Notes: a model not told the origin generated them from the letters alone. DNA of 64,000 nt from Paramoeba atlantica (GCA_977017575.1 CDRNVI010000004.1:656106-720105); one strand, 5' to 3'. Numbered from the stretch's first letter, positions 8,988 through 19,040 are shown. Program-made: numbers and translations.

Positions 8988-11900
8988 ATGAGTGAAAATT
9001 CAAGCATGGAGCAATCAAACGCGAAATTCAACGCATCTTCACAGTCAAACGAAGTTGAAGAACTAAAGAACTCACCATCTCAAGCCAACCCCAACGTTAC
9101 GGCTCGATGGAAACAGTTCGTCTCCCGTCCTCGAGGTAATAAGAACACAAATTCTTTGCACAACTCCACCAGTCCTTCGCTACCCGGTCACGAGCCCATG
9201 ACACGCCTCTCTCCTCTCTGCTCCCCCGTTTTCTCCCGTTCTGTAAACCCTCCCATCGAATCCACATGGAGGGCGAGCGCAACCCTCCCTCTATGTCTCA
9301 GCCCACCTTTCGGAAATACCCAACCATCGAATTCATCCACTACCCCACCTACAGAAACCCATTCCCCTATCCCAACGCCCATCTCTCCTAACTCCACCAC
9401 CCAAGCAAAATCTAATTCGGAAATCAACACCTTTTTAGGTTCTTCTTCATCTTCCTCCCCAATCTTTGATCCTAAAAATCAAGCCTTGGGAGCCACCCAT
9501 TCATCCACCACCCAAACAAAACCTATTTCACAAACCCACACTTTTTTAGGTTCATCTTCCTCCCCAATCTTTGATCCTAAACATCAAGCCTTGGGAACGC
9601 CCTCCCTGGGCGCTCTCCACAAAAACAGAACGCCCTCATTACCCTCATCCAACCCCCACCCCTCTGGCGCTCGTCCCCCCGAGCGTAAAACCCAAAACCA
9701 GTGGGCCGGGTTCCAAGTGCGTCAGTGCAACAACTACAACCCCGAGACCGGGATCTGCCTCCACGAGGAGACCCCGATCTCCGTGAAAGGGGGACTCCGG
9801 GGCCACGCGTTCCCCAACAACGTGTGTAAGTACTTCCACAAAGGCCGGGACGGGTCTCGGCCCCGAGGCTTCCATGAGAATCTCGCGCGCGGGATTACCA
9901 CCATGGAGGCCGTGACCCGGGCGTTGGTGGAGAAAGCCCGGGAGAACCTCAGGCTCGGGAAGGGGTACGGTGGGGCCGTGGTTCGTGAGCTGGTGCGACA
10001 CGGGGGGGAGGGGAATGGAAAAGGGGGGGAGGCCACGAAGGTGGGGAGCGAGGGATGGAGGATGACAGGGAGGGCTTGGACAGAGGGGGGGAATGGGGTA
10101 GAAATGCCTTTCTGGGGAGAGGATAAATATGTAGAGGGGAATGCTCAAGGCGTGGAAAATGGTGTGGGGAGTCAAGTTGCGACGTACCCATGTGAATGGG
10201 GATCGCTTCCCCCACAGCCTACTGTCGCCTATTCAGGGGCTGTGGAAGGAGGTGGGGTTCCGATCTTCAGCTCTTTCTCGGGACATGCTCCCTCGCATGG
10301 GGTGAATCCTGGCGATTTTCCCATTTTTTCCGAGGCCTTTCCTTCTGCTGAATCGACCTACTCCCACCATGCCACCACAAATGAGAGTTTTCCCGTCTCC
10401 GACCCTAATCTTTCGTACCTCTTAGCTCTTCGAACCATCGTGCGCGGGAACTCCTGTGACGATGTCATCTGGCTTCACCCCGCCCGAGTAGGGAAGCCTA
10501 TCCCGTGGTATGGATTCTGCACCTCCGACTGCGACCGCTATGAAATCAGTTCTCAGACCTGCCTATTGGAAAAAAACTCTTCCCGACCTGCGGAGAGCTT
10601 CCCAGACAACGCCTGTCTGCGATTTCATCCCCACCGGGACGGTCTAACCCCTCGCACCGTTACCGAGAACCTGGTCTGGGGTCTCACCACACGTGAGCGC
10701 GTGGCCAAGGAAATGATTCGCCTTGCCCTGGCCCACTATCCCCCAGACGCATCGAACCCCAGCGATACCTCAGTAGACGATGGAGAAACTCAAAACAGTG
10801 ATCCCCAAACCACGAACAACAGGGTTGCAACCAAAGTCCCCCCCTTTGCCTCCTCCGCTCTGCGGTACGTGGGCAGGGCGCGCATCCGCACCCCCTCACC
10901 TTGTTTAAGATCCTCTCGCGGATCTTCTTCTTCTTCCCCTTTTTCCTCCACAACCTCTTCCTTTACCAAAAACTCTTCATCTTTATCTTCAAGAGTTCGA
11001 GGCACCATTTCACCAACATCTTCTTCTTCTTCCTCCGCCTTCAAAGAGGATGTCGAAATCCTCATCGACCACGTCGCCCACCAACCCGCAAGCTTTGTCG
11101 TCGCCCTCCTCCGCGTCCTTGGATTCGCCACCCAGGTCGAGCCCATCTGCGCGGCCCAAAACGGACAATTCGCGGTGCGGAGCTCTGCCCAAAACGCCTC
11201 CCTGCTCTCCGGGCTCGACGGGTTGCTTACGCTCCTCAAAGGCCCCTACCCGGACTACGGGGTGTGGCTCCCCCCGTTCACCCTCACCCCCGCGGACAGT
11301 ACCCAGAGTACCCTATACCAACGTCTGCGGTTGGTTCGCCCCCATGACCCCATAAGTGTGGTCGTGCAACTCCCTCGAACAGAAGAGCGTGAGAGCGGCC
11401 AAGGGCTCACCCTGGCCGACATAAATAAAAAAGTCGAGCCCCGAGGCTACGTGGTGGATCCCCATCCCGGGGCCGGGCTCCGTATCGAGCCCTGGCACCG
11501 CCTCGGGGGTTACGCCTCGTTGAAAACAACAACAACAACAAATCAAAAAGGTTTTTCTCTTTTCTCCCCAACCAATCCGAATGGTTTGGATTCACAAAAC
11601 CGGAATTCTTGTTGGGATTCGCAAAAACCAAATTCGAGTTGGGATTCACAAAACAAGAACTCTTGTTGGGATTCACAAAACAAAAACTCTTGTTGGGATT
11701 CACAAGACAAGAACTCTTGTTGGGATTCACAAAACAAGAACTTTGGTTGGGATTCACAAAACTCGAATTCTTGTTTTGTTCCACAAAACCCAAATTCCTG
11801 TTTGGATTCACAAAACCCAAATTCTTGCTTGGATTCACAAAACCCGAATTCTTGCTTGGATTCACAAAACCCGAATTCTTGTTTGAATTCACAAAACCCG

Positions 11901-13049
11901 AATTCTTCTTGTGTTCCACAAAGGTTTCTCACTCCTTTTGTGGTCCACGCCCCTCCCGGGACCCCGGGGGATATTTTTCTACGGGACTTACATCTTTGTT
12001 TTCCCACGGCGCTCCTGCGGGGGCCAACCGTTCTGGAACGGTTTCGGCCCCACACCCTCGCGGGGTACCTCCGGGTGTTAAGAGCTCAGCTGCTCCCGGA
12101 GTTTGTGAGGACTTGTGATTTCCCTCAAATCATTATCATTGGGGGAAGACAAGTGGGGGGGAGAGAAGGAGAAGGGGAAGAGAACCCCGAGACGGTCGAT
12201 GTGGGGAACATCTACCCCGCGCTGGGGTTGGCCATGACACGCCCCTGCCACCGTTGTGTGTGTCTGGAGCTCCGTAGTGAACCTACGGATTATGCTCGAC
12301 TCCAGGTGACACAGGTTGGTGAAGCCGAGGGGGGAGAGGGAGAGGAAGAAAAACAGAGGGATAGGGATAAAGAGAAAAAGGAAAAGGGAATAAATTTATC
12401 CAATTTGCCACGTTTGGGTTACGCGAACCGAAAGGATCAATTTTCAAGACCTCTCGAGGAGAAAAAGCTAGAGGGGGGTGAGGTGGAGGAAATCCTCCAG
12501 GGAGGGAGATTAGGGAGCTCGGCCCCAAAGCTGCTGTTTCGGGGTCCAGGGCTGCTGGATGCGAGTGTGGTGGATGTCCCCTCGGTTGCGGCGTTAATGG
12601 GTACGCACCCGTATCTTCTGGTGGAGGAACCCTCCCGGCCGGTGCTGTTGATTACCTCTGAGCCGAATTGGGAAAGAGATTTACGAGAGGTTGAGAATCT
12701 TAGAAAAAAGTCGCCGAAAAGTGCCTCGGCAGCGTGTCAGCTGGTGCTGGTCTACTGCGAGAGGCTCCCCTCCGGTTGTGCGCCCTCAAGTTTTGAAAAT
12801 ACGCAAGTTTTGAAACAACAGGCTGGGCCAGAGGTTGCTGTCCCTTCTGCAAAAAGTGAGGAAGTCTCCACAGCCGGGTACCCCTTTCCTGGACAGAATA
12901 TTTTATGGTTTACCCCACGTGGGGTGGAGCAGGCAAAGGCCACGGCATTGGCTTTTGTGCGCACGCTGGTGGGACGCTATGTCATGCGGTTGTTACGCGC
13001 GAGAGTACGGAAGGAGCTGGGTGGGTCGTTGGGTAGTCCGCAGGGTTAA
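8988..13049 (+). CDS. 1353-residue protein with duplicated Cys/His module and 9-residue repeats
   Basis: I do not recognise a full-length family. Residues 1-240 are Ser/Thr/Pro/Asn-rich and disordered-looking. A module follows at about 245-325: C-x9-C-x22-C-x3-H, then G-R-D-G-S-R-P-R, E-N-L-A-R-G-I-T-T and a helix. It recurs at about 515-590 with C-x9-C-x17-C-x3-H, R-D-G-L-T-P-R and E-N-L-V-W-G-L-T-T. The spacing suggests paired zinc fingers of loose CCCH type, but this is inference. Residues 655-690 are Ser-rich. About 690-845 is a globular region starting E-D-V-E-I-L-I-D-H. A nonapeptide tract spans about 868-978. A second globular region runs from there to the C-terminus with H-R-C-V-C-L and acidic/basic inserts. 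A single intronless frame of 4 kb argues for a real gene. It may bind RNA, given the CCCH-like fingers and its neighbour. The next gene starts 492 bases downstream on the same strand. Confidence 0.85.
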   Translation: MSENSSMEQSNAKFNASSQSNEVEELKNSPSQANPNVTARWKQFVSRPRGNKNTNSLHNSTSPSLPGHEPMTRLSPLCSPVFSRSVNPPIESTWRASATLPLCLSPPFGNTQPSNSSTTPPTETHSPIPTPISPNSTTQAKSNSEINTFLGSSSSSSPIFDPKNQALGATHSSTTQTKPISQTHTFLGSSSSPIFDPKHQALGTPSLGALHKNRTPSLPSSNPHPSGARPPERKTQNQWAGFQVRQCNNYNPETGICLHEETPISVKGGLRGHAFPNNVCKYFHKGRDGSRPRGFHENLARGITTMEAVTRALVEKARENLRLGKGYGGAVVRELVRHGGEGNGKGGEATKVGSEGWRMTGRAWTEGGNGVEMPFWGEDKYVEGNAQGVENGVGSQVATYPCEWGSLPPQPTVAYSGAVEGGGVPIFSSFSGHAPSHGVNPGDFPIFSEAFPSAESTYSHHATTNESFPVSDPNLSYLLALRTIVRGNSCDDVIWLHPARVGKPIPWYGFCTSDCDRYEISSQTCLLEKNSSRPAESFPDNACLRFHPHRDGLTPRTVTENLVWGLTTRERVAKEMIRLALAHYPPDASNPSDTSVDDGETQNSDPQTTNNRVATKVPPFASSALRYVGRARIRTPSPCLRSSRGSSSSSPFSSTTSSFTKNSSSLSSRVRGTISPTSSSSSSAFKEDVEILIDHVAHQPASFVVALLRVLGFATQVEPICAAQNGQFAVRSSAQNASLLSGLDGLLTLLKGPYPDYGVWLPPFTLTPADSTQSTLYQRLRLVRPHDPISVVVQLPRTEERESGQGLTLADINKKVEPRGYVVDPHPGAGLRIEPWHRLGGYASLKTTTTTNQKGFSLFSPTNPNGLDSQNRNSCWDSQKPNSSWDSQNKNSCWDSQNKNSCWDSQDKNSCWDSQNKNFGWDSQNSNSCFVPQNPNSCLDSQNPNSCLDSQNPNSCLDSQNPNSCLNSQNPNSSCVPQRFLTPFVVHAPPGTPGDIFLRDLHLCFPTALLRGPTVLERFRPHTLAGYLRVLRAQLLPEFVRTCDFPQIIIIGGRQVGGREGEGEENPETVDVGNIYPALGLAMTRPCHRCVCLELRSEPTDYARLQVTQVGEAEGGEGEEEKQRDRDKEKKEKGINLSNLPRLGYANRKDQFSRPLEEKKLEGGEVEEILQGGRLGSSAPKLLFRGPGLLDASVVDVPSVAALMGTHPYLLVEEPSRPVLLITSEPNWERDLREVENLRKKSPKSASAACQLVLVYCERLPSGCAPSSFENTQVLKQQAGPEVAVPSAKSEEVSTAGYPFPGQNILWFTPRGVEQAKATALAFVRTLVGRYVMRLLRARVRKELGGSLGSPQG
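11589..11921 (+). repeat. 27-bp coding tandem repeat, 12 copies
   Basis: Twelve 27-bp units plus a partial one encode the nonapeptide D-S-Q-N-x-N-S-C-(W/L). The first half ends in Trp and the second half in Leu. All units are 27 bp, so the frame is preserved. Seven or more Cys residues are spaced nine apart. Open antisense frames across it are artefacts of the repeat. Confidence 0.95.
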
Positions 13050-13499
13050 AGAGTCAAAAAAGAAAATAGTAGAACATAGAGTCGTTGAGCCTATGTCAAA
13101 AGAGTATTTCTTTTTCATGGTTAAGGAATGCAATTCTAGGCGTCAAGCTTCATAAACAGCGGGCAAGGCGTAAATGCGTGTTAGTACAATATTCACACAA
13201 TAGTACTGTAGTTTAGTAATGCGGTATAATTTTCTCAACATTTATTGAGATCAGGACACTCTGAGGAGGTTCATTTTGGAAAACAGAGGCAGTGTGTTCA
13301 CTGTTCTCGATTTTCCTGTCGTATAACCGAAAAAATAGAGCATAAAATCTAGAAGATAGTCCAAACTTCGCTCCCATTTAGCACTTTTTCTCTACACATC
13401 GTTATCGATTTCACCCTAGAATCAGTGTATCTCATCTGCACAACTATTCACCGTGACCGTTAAAACCTACACACAACTTTAGATCCATTTCTTTTCTAT
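13050..13499. other. Intergenic spacer
   Basis: AT-rich with no gene seen. It contains a ggtataatttt word near 13222 similar to the upstream motif at 13500. Confidence 0.4.
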
Positions 13500-13511
13500 A
13501 GAGGTATAATT
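13500..13511 (+). promoter_or_regulatory. AGAGGTATAATT motif upstream of the PTB-like gene
   Basis: Identical 12-mer to that at 8965-8976, here preceded by a T/C-rich stretch (catttcttttctat) and 30 bases before the ATG. Role unknown. Confidence 0.25.
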
Positions 13512-13541
13512 CTTCGCGTACGAATACAATAGGACCAACAC

Positions 13542-14387
13542 ATGGTTTCCCTTCCCTGTAACCACAACGAGTGGCTTCGACGTCTCCCCTCCCCCATCAC
13601 CTACTTCAAACCGGAGGCCGAGACCCCGCTCTCCCGCATCCGTCTCACCTGCCGTGTTTGCTACCAAGATGTCGAGTTCCCGGATCTCTCCTCCCTCCCC
13701 CCGAGCCTCTCCCTTGTCGATACCCTCGTGGAGGCTCCGAAAAAAAATATCCATCTTCGCAATCTCTCCTGTCACACGCATGAATACGAAATGGTGCGAA
13801 TTCTACAATCCTTCGGTCCCGATTATAAAATCGAGTCCATTCAACATAATGAGGAGAGGCGCCAGGCGTTTGTCCAGATGGTCTCGGGAAAAGCAGCCGC
13901 GCAGCTGGTGAGACTTGAAAAAATCACCGACCCGCGGACCGGGTGGAGCTTCTTTGTGGACTACGCCCGTAAACAAACCAGTCTACTCGTGCGAACGCTG
14001 TTTGTGCGTATCACCCGGGTACGCTGCGGGGCTGGGGGTTTGCTCCCGATTACCCCTTTTTTACTTTTTCAACTTTTTTATGGCGTACCGCACATGCGGA
14101 AAGTGATTGTGCTGGCCGCTCCGGGAGCGCCTCCACAGAAAGTCACCAAGGCGCTTGTACAATTTGAAAGCGTCGCGGATGCCACGGCGGCGCTGAGATA
14201 TTGGCACTGTCAAAAAGTGGTGTTGGAGGGTCATGACGAGATTGAGGTCTCGGCCATGCTAAGCTCCAGTGATGAGGTCCGGAATAATGCCAATGGGCCA
14301 ATGAGTTTAATTCTGGACAACGCAATGGAGGAGCAACGATTTATGGCTCATTTTCCTCCATTGCGAAGAGAATGGGTGCGGGGGTGA
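13542..14387 (+). CDS. PTB/hnRNP L-like RNA-binding protein (two RRMs)
   Basis: 281 residues. Residues 66-145 look like a PTB-type first RRM: I-H-L-R-N-L-S (RNP2 position), S-F-G-P-D, then R-R-Q-A-F-V-Q-M (RNP1 position). Residues 150-235 look like a second PTB-type RRM: L-F-V-R-I-T, L-L-F-Q-L-F-Y-G-V, and K-A-L-V-Q-F-E-S-V-A-D-A-T-A-A-L. The RRMs lack the aromatic RNP1 residues, as PTB-family RRMs do. The N-terminus has C-N-H and a C-x-x-C pair (L-T-C-R-V-C-Y), a possible metal site. PTB proteins bind pyrimidine-rich RNA and control splicing and mRNA stability; in trypanosomatids such proteins regulate mRNA. Two RRMs is fewer than the four of animal PTB. The start is the first ATG after the upstream motif. 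The stop is TGA. Confidence 0.7.
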   Translation: MVSLPCNHNEWLRRLPSPITYFKPEAETPLSRIRLTCRVCYQDVEFPDLSSLPPSLSLVDTLVEAPKKNIHLRNLSCHTHEYEMVRILQSFGPDYKIESIQHNEERRQAFVQMVSGKAAAQLVRLEKITDPRTGWSFFVDYARKQTSLLVRTLFVRITRVRCGAGGLLPITPFLLFQLFYGVPHMRKVIVLAAPGAPPQKVTKALVQFESVADATAALRYWHCQKVVLEGHDEIEVSAMLSSSDEVRNNANGPMSLILDNAMEEQRFMAHFPPLRREWVRG

Positions 14388-14637
14388 GGCAAGGGGGGAA
14401 AGGTCCTGAGTTTCGTACCGTGAGCTTGCTTCTTGATTTAACTTTTATCAAAGAAATCAAACTTCTCTATCAACAAAAAGTTTCAACGTAAAGCACATAC
14501 GTAAGCAATGATATTTCTCTTGCTCAAAACAACCACAGCGTACATCGAAAATGTTTTAGTACAGATCGTTCGGTAAACAGTTAAGCATTAAATATATTTC
14601 AAAACATAAGTACACACAAAAGCACCTACGCTTTCCA

Positions 14638-15513
14638 ATGTTTATTACCCCACAAACACGCGCCGTTCAATTATCCGAGAGTTCATCGCCTTTAGCAAAG
14701 CGACGAAAGCCAAACAGTGACTCCAGTGCGCTAGGAGAAGAAAAGCGGTCCTTACAAACCGTTCGTCTGGGCAAAGTTCGTGGAACAGATCTCCCACAGG
14801 AGTTTGAGCTCACACGACTGATTGCAAATATTCAAAGTCCTCATCCCTCATGGAACGCATCCGTTCCGGCCTGTACTTGGTTTCATGTGAGGTGTAATTT
14901 CGAAGGTCAGGTGTTTGAGATTCAGTGGAGCCATTTGAAACTCTCCGGGTCGCTACAATGGGAGTGGATGCCACGATCCACGAAACATTTTCTTTTAAGC
15001 TCCAATATGTTGGTTGGAGCGCTACAACTGGAGTCGCTTCCCTCCTCGCTGTCTCGTTTCTATGTCTCGGAGAATCGATTGAGCGGAACGCTAGCGTTGC
15101 CGTACGGGTCGAATCGCTTACTGCAGCTATTCTTGGATGACAATTCTTTACATGGGGACGTAGATCTAACCCATATCCCTCTTTGCTTGGTTGATCTTTC
15201 GGTTGCACAGAATCAATTCTCCGGGGCCATTGCGCTAGAACGTTTGCCCCACTTCATGGCATCCCTTGATCTTAGCTTTAACGCTTTTACAGGGACGCCA
15301 GATTTCCTACACTTGCCCTGTTCTCTTCGTTTTCTGGAGCTGGCAGACAACTGTTTTTCGGGAGTGGTACAACTCAGTTCTCTCCCTCAGTGCTTACAAA
15401 CTTTAAACCTCTGTGACAATTCAGAACTATCGGGCGATGTTAAGGGCTCGGCTTTACCTGACTCATTGGTAAACTTTTATTACGAGGGAACAGAGCTACG
15501 AATGACTGAATAG
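14638..15513 (+). CDS. LRR protein with N-terminal cap and basic cluster
   Basis: 291 residues and one of the best-preserved members. The first 45 residues are Ser-rich with K-R-R-K at 21-24, an NLS-like basic cluster, and no signal peptide. The cap follows: G-K-V-R-G-T-D-L-P-Q-E-F-E-L (45-58), S-W-N (71-73), Cys79-x-Trp-x-x-x-x-Cys86. About eight LRRs follow, each L-x-x-L-x-L-x-x-N-x-F-x-G-x-x-x-L-x-x-L-P, ending in D-N-S-E-L-S-G and a short tail. The repeats are complete and in frame, so the gene is probably expressed. The ATG is preceded by a short pyrimidine stretch (cgctttcc). The function is unknown; the solenoid likely binds a protein. It lies 250 bases after the PTB-like gene. Confidence 0.85.
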   Translation: MFITPQTRAVQLSESSSPLAKRRKPNSDSSALGEEKRSLQTVRLGKVRGTDLPQEFELTRLIANIQSPHPSWNASVPACTWFHVRCNFEGQVFEIQWSHLKLSGSLQWEWMPRSTKHFLLSSNMLVGALQLESLPSSLSRFYVSENRLSGTLALPYGSNRLLQLFLDDNSLHGDVDLTHIPLCLVDLSVAQNQFSGAIALERLPHFMASLDLSFNAFTGTPDFLHLPCSLRFLELADNCFSGVVQLSSLPQCLQTLNLCDNSELSGDVKGSALPDSLVNFYYEGTELRMTE

Positions 15514-15624
15514 AAATACCTCAGTCTGTAAACTTCAGATTTTTGCATGCTATAAGAGAAGGAAACAATCGCCATCAGTCATCAATCAGAAATTGGTTTG
15601 CCGGCAGTGGAACTTGTCTCCCCT
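15514..15624. other. 3' flank of LRR gene
   Basis: Nothing recognised. Confidence 0.3.
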
Positions 15625-15850
15625 CAGAATATACGGCACCCGCTCATGCCCACGCTCGCAAGAGGCGCGGGTCAAAGCAATGAACGAAAAATAAAAAAAC
15701 TATTCTACAAACTTTTTTTTGAAATCGAGACATTTCATGAGACGAACTATTCATCACTGCTCTATCGGATTCGTTTTACTTTTACAAAAACTTTATGTAC
15801 AAAACTTGTATGGTCAAGTATCGTACGATAGAATACATATGACATGTGTA
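15625..15850. repeat. Dispersed repeat, intact copy (empty site)
   Basis: This stretch (tatacggcacccgctcatgc through gaatacata) matches 19750-19823 joined to 20511-20670. The second copy is split by the hAT-like MITE at 19824-20510. The uninterrupted copy here therefore shows the pre-insertion state, near the A-rich run at about 15698-15705. Confidence 0.7.
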
Positions 15851-16474
15851 ATAGAATATACATACATGTAGAAATAAGAATACATAATGTGGCCCCCACT
15901 TTAATAGAGACCCCCCTCATCTCCCCCTTTATTAGAGACAAAATTTTGGGGGAATTTGTTTGGGGGGTATTTTTTGGCGAAAGTAGAGAAAAAATTGGGA
16001 TGTTGCTTAAAATGGGAGGAAAAATACTTAGAATTCACCGAACGTTCAAGAATCTCTACCAATGCTATCATCCACCTGTGAAATTGAAAGATGGTATTCC
16101 CAACACAGTTCGTTCTTTGTGTGGGTCTCTAAGCTCCTGGATTATTACAGAACCTCCAGCGCCACGAATCGGAATCCGACATTCGAAATAACAAATAATC
16201 CTTTTCCAAGCACTGTCCGTGAAAAGAGAGACCGAGTAGAGTTAAGTATGTATGACAAGCGCGATATATGCCTGTCGAAATCGCCGGTATCCAAGACATA
16301 GAATAAGTACGGACTCTATCGAAGTGCCTTGTACAAAATACGCAACCGAGGAGCGAAACATTATCAAAACTTGATCAATCGTTCCATGGGCGGCAGCTGC
16401 AGAAATCGCGGTTTTAATGGAAGAGGGGGGATTATAATGACGCGGAGCCCATAACATACAGTAAAGCAGTTGCT
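15851..16474. other. Spacer, no recognised gene
   Basis: C-rich motifs of the form cccccctttaatagagac occur near 15897-15935 and again at about 17173-17198. No coding signature is seen. Confidence 0.4.
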
Positions 16475-16822
16475 ATGGAACGCGTACATCGCGCATGCGA
16501 GCAAGCTTCTTCCCTCTCGTGCCCTCTTACCAAAACCATCGTTATGGATATGATTCGAGAGCACACAGGTCTGACATCCGTAAACGCACTCGAAGAGACG
16601 TATTTGCGTTTTCGAAAGTATTACGGGTGGGTGTGGCTGCGTTGGGAAAGAACTCAGTGCCTTTCCCCTGCAGACGTTGAGCATCGCATTGACGTTGAGG
16701 CGATCGGACGCATAGACGTTGAGGCATCGCACAGGCAGAAAAATTGTATAGCCAAAATGCAGTTCGCCGCTACAGATTTGCGTTCTTCGGTGATGGGACT
16801 GCTGTTTTCATCAATGGAGTAG
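16475..16822 (+). CDS. Hypothetical ORF, 115 residues
   Basis: An ATG-started frame with balanced composition and no repeats. I recognise no domain. It lies in transposon-rich sequence, and overlapping frames are open on the other strand too, so it may be chance or a relic. A direct repeat (gacgttgagg/gacgttgag) is inside it at 16674-16720. Confidence 0.25.
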   Translation: MERVHRACEQASSLSCPLTKTIVMDMIREHTGLTSVNALEETYLRFRKYYGWVWLRWERTQCLSPADVEHRIDVEAIGRIDVEASHRQKNCIAKMQFAATDLRSSVMGLLFSSME

Positions 16823-16954
16823 TACAGGGCTATACGCTCGCACCGATCGGATGCGCCCAAATTATGGATACCAAACCAACCCCAAATTATGGATACCAAC
16901 CCTAAGAAAACTGTAACAGCGTTCTTGTGCTTTTATTTTCTCGTTCACTTTGCG

Positions 16955-17956
16955 CTAGTAGCAGTCCTTATTACGCAGAAACATGAGTAGAACAGCTGCT
17001 CCAACGATAAATATACCGTTTCTGTAAAACATGTTTACTACTCTGAGTACTACATGTTTACTACTCTGAGTAGTTGTAAAAGGACCCTCACATGTGCATA
17101 TATTTAAGGCTTGGGAAAAAGGCGCCACGAAGCGGCGCCGATTTTTGTTTTTCTTGTTTCGGATTCTCATTTGAACCCCCCCTTTAATAGAGACAAACAT
17201 CGTTCGTGCACCATACCTGGAAAGCTGATTTGTGGCCTGGTGGCTTGCCAGAACCGAGATTATACATTTGTCTGTGGTCGAGACCTCGCGATTTAGAAGA
17301 TCTTCTATCGCATCTTGTGATACATAGGTTCCTTGAGCGGCAAGCCGTTGAAAGTAAATGGCTGCTCCCAACTTGCAAAGTAACGCCCAATACGAGAGAC
17401 GCACTTGTTGCACTCGTACCATTGGCAGTTGAACCCCCGGGTCTAGCTTTACCATAGTTTCGGCACACATTATTTTATCCGGGTCCGTTCCTATTTGGCT
17501 CCGGACATATTCCACTACTCTGTTCGTGAGCCACGGTTCGGATGAAAAGCCTTTGTTGGAAAGGCAATGATGTATCAGCCGCCCACATCGAGGATCACTC
17601 GGAGATCTTATAAGAGGAACGAAGGCCTCTAGGACGTCTTGTGCCCCACGAATAACGCTGCTGCGGCTGCTATCCTTTACCTTTTATTCATGTTCTTTTG
17701 CGTTCAATGGCTGTAGACTCCCCAATTCATCACGCAGATGCAGAATTACGTTGTCAGGGATTCTTTCCGATGCGAAATTTCCAATCTGAAAGGCATTTAA
17801 GGTTCCTTTTATGCTTGCAACCCTTTCTTCAGTGGCTCCGCTCCCGGCCAGAGCTGCAGCTTTTTCCAATACGTGGTCTACAGAACTCGTGCTTTTAGCA
17901 TGTTGTATCGCACCCGGCAGCACTGCCGTAATCATAGAACGAAGGCTGACATTCAT
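16955..17956 (-). pseudogene. Tyrosine-recombinase-associated N-terminal domain, degenerate copy
   Basis: Minus-strand frame broken by one in-frame TAA at 17684-17686; both halves are in the same frame. The parts V-L-P-G-A-I, G-N-F-A-S-E-R-I-P-D-N-V, C-L-S-N-K-G-F-S-S-E-P-W, W-A-L-L-C-K-L-G-A and L-A-A-Q-G-T-Y-V-S align along their length with the ORF at 31976-33121 and, in part, with 57071-57535. I know no named family for this domain. At 57 kb it is followed directly by a tyrosine recombinase, so it most likely belongs to a mobile element. No recombinase follows here; the copy is truncated. Confidence 0.6.
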
Positions 17957-18726
17957 CCTTTTAAGGAAGCGAGTTCCTCAAGCGCATCTTCTGGGTTCTG
18001 AGATTCAGGTCATATTTCTGCATCCGCGATGAAATTAACTATGTCTGATACAGAGTCCATTGACTTAATACGGAAGAAAAAGAGAAGAGTTGATGAGATT
18101 AGGGAATGTTTGCATCTGTAAACCGCTAAAATTGTGAACAGTTGCACTCTTGTGAATAAACCACTCTTCTGTGTGGTATTGTAGTTTTTTATGGACAACC
18201 TTCACTTGCATTTTCACTTCTTCACATACATTGCATGTATGTTCCCCGGTAAAAAATCACTTCTTATAATTTTTTTAGACATCCTTGTTTGTCAGTGACA
18301 ACAGAGTTCCTTTGCAAACAAAAAGTTCCTGAGAGCAACCAGATATACGTACATACATTGCACGTACAGTAGTCGTGAGCCAAAACAACTTCCCGGAAGA
18401 ATGGCCATAGAATATCTCTAATAACACGGATCACTTAAATTCTGCAAGGGATCCGGAGACCCCTTGCCCGACAGCTCGACGATGGTGGATCCGGAGATCC
18501 CTCGCCCAACGGTAATTTAGCTCTGTCAGTGTATTCAGAGGTCCCTCGGCTACTAATCACTTTCATGCTGATTCTTTTTAAAAGAAAAAACGCGACCCTC
18601 AAACACGACTAGGGTTGGGCATCCGGCCGGCGACGGATCGGGAAGTGAGCGTCACGTGCGTGACGCCATACTTCCCGCTCACGTCTGTGGCCTCCTTTAA
18701 CCCTGCTACAAAGATGCTTACAAATA
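17957..18726. other. Spacer, no recognised gene
   Basis: AT-rich. Near 18440-18510 short direct repeats contain ggatccggaga. Nothing else is supported. Confidence 0.35.
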
Positions 18727-19040
18727 ATGCTACAAAGATGGGATTGTGGGCCATCACCCGAACACAAAGACTACGAAAGGGTTTATTCTTCGCCTGGGAA
18801 CGTAAAAGCAAGCTGGTGCATGATTCTTGTTGCTGATTACGAAACAACACAATCTTTTTCGCATTAAAAAATCATGTTCCACATTGGGCGACTCCAAAAA
18901 TGTTTGAGCCTCTCGGAATCGTGCAGATTTGATCATTGCGATCGAAGCAGCGTTTCAAGGCCCCTGAAAATGCCATGAAGAGCTTTCGAAAGCGATGCTG
19001 TATTGTGATTGAGATTAATCAACGATAATAGCAATTATAA
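18727..19040 (+). pseudogene. Tc1-like transposase remnant (N- and C-termini only)
   Basis: An ATG frame of about 50 residues matches the transposase N-terminus, then ends at a TAA. From about 18933 the residues L-I-I-A-I-E-A-A-F-Q match the C-terminal helix of the 43545-44637 transposase, with further stops. The D-D-E core is absent. Confidence 0.7.

Noticed and set aside
9645-11355. Several 80-180 residue ORFs overlapping the 8988 gene in other frames
   Set aside because: Low-complexity shadows of a 4-kb gene; no independent support.
11407-12118. Antisense and +1-frame repeat ORFs (N-P-N-K-S-S and G-F-T-K-Q-E-L types)
   Set aside because: A 27-bp repeat stays open in several frames; only the frame continuous with the 1353-residue protein is credible.
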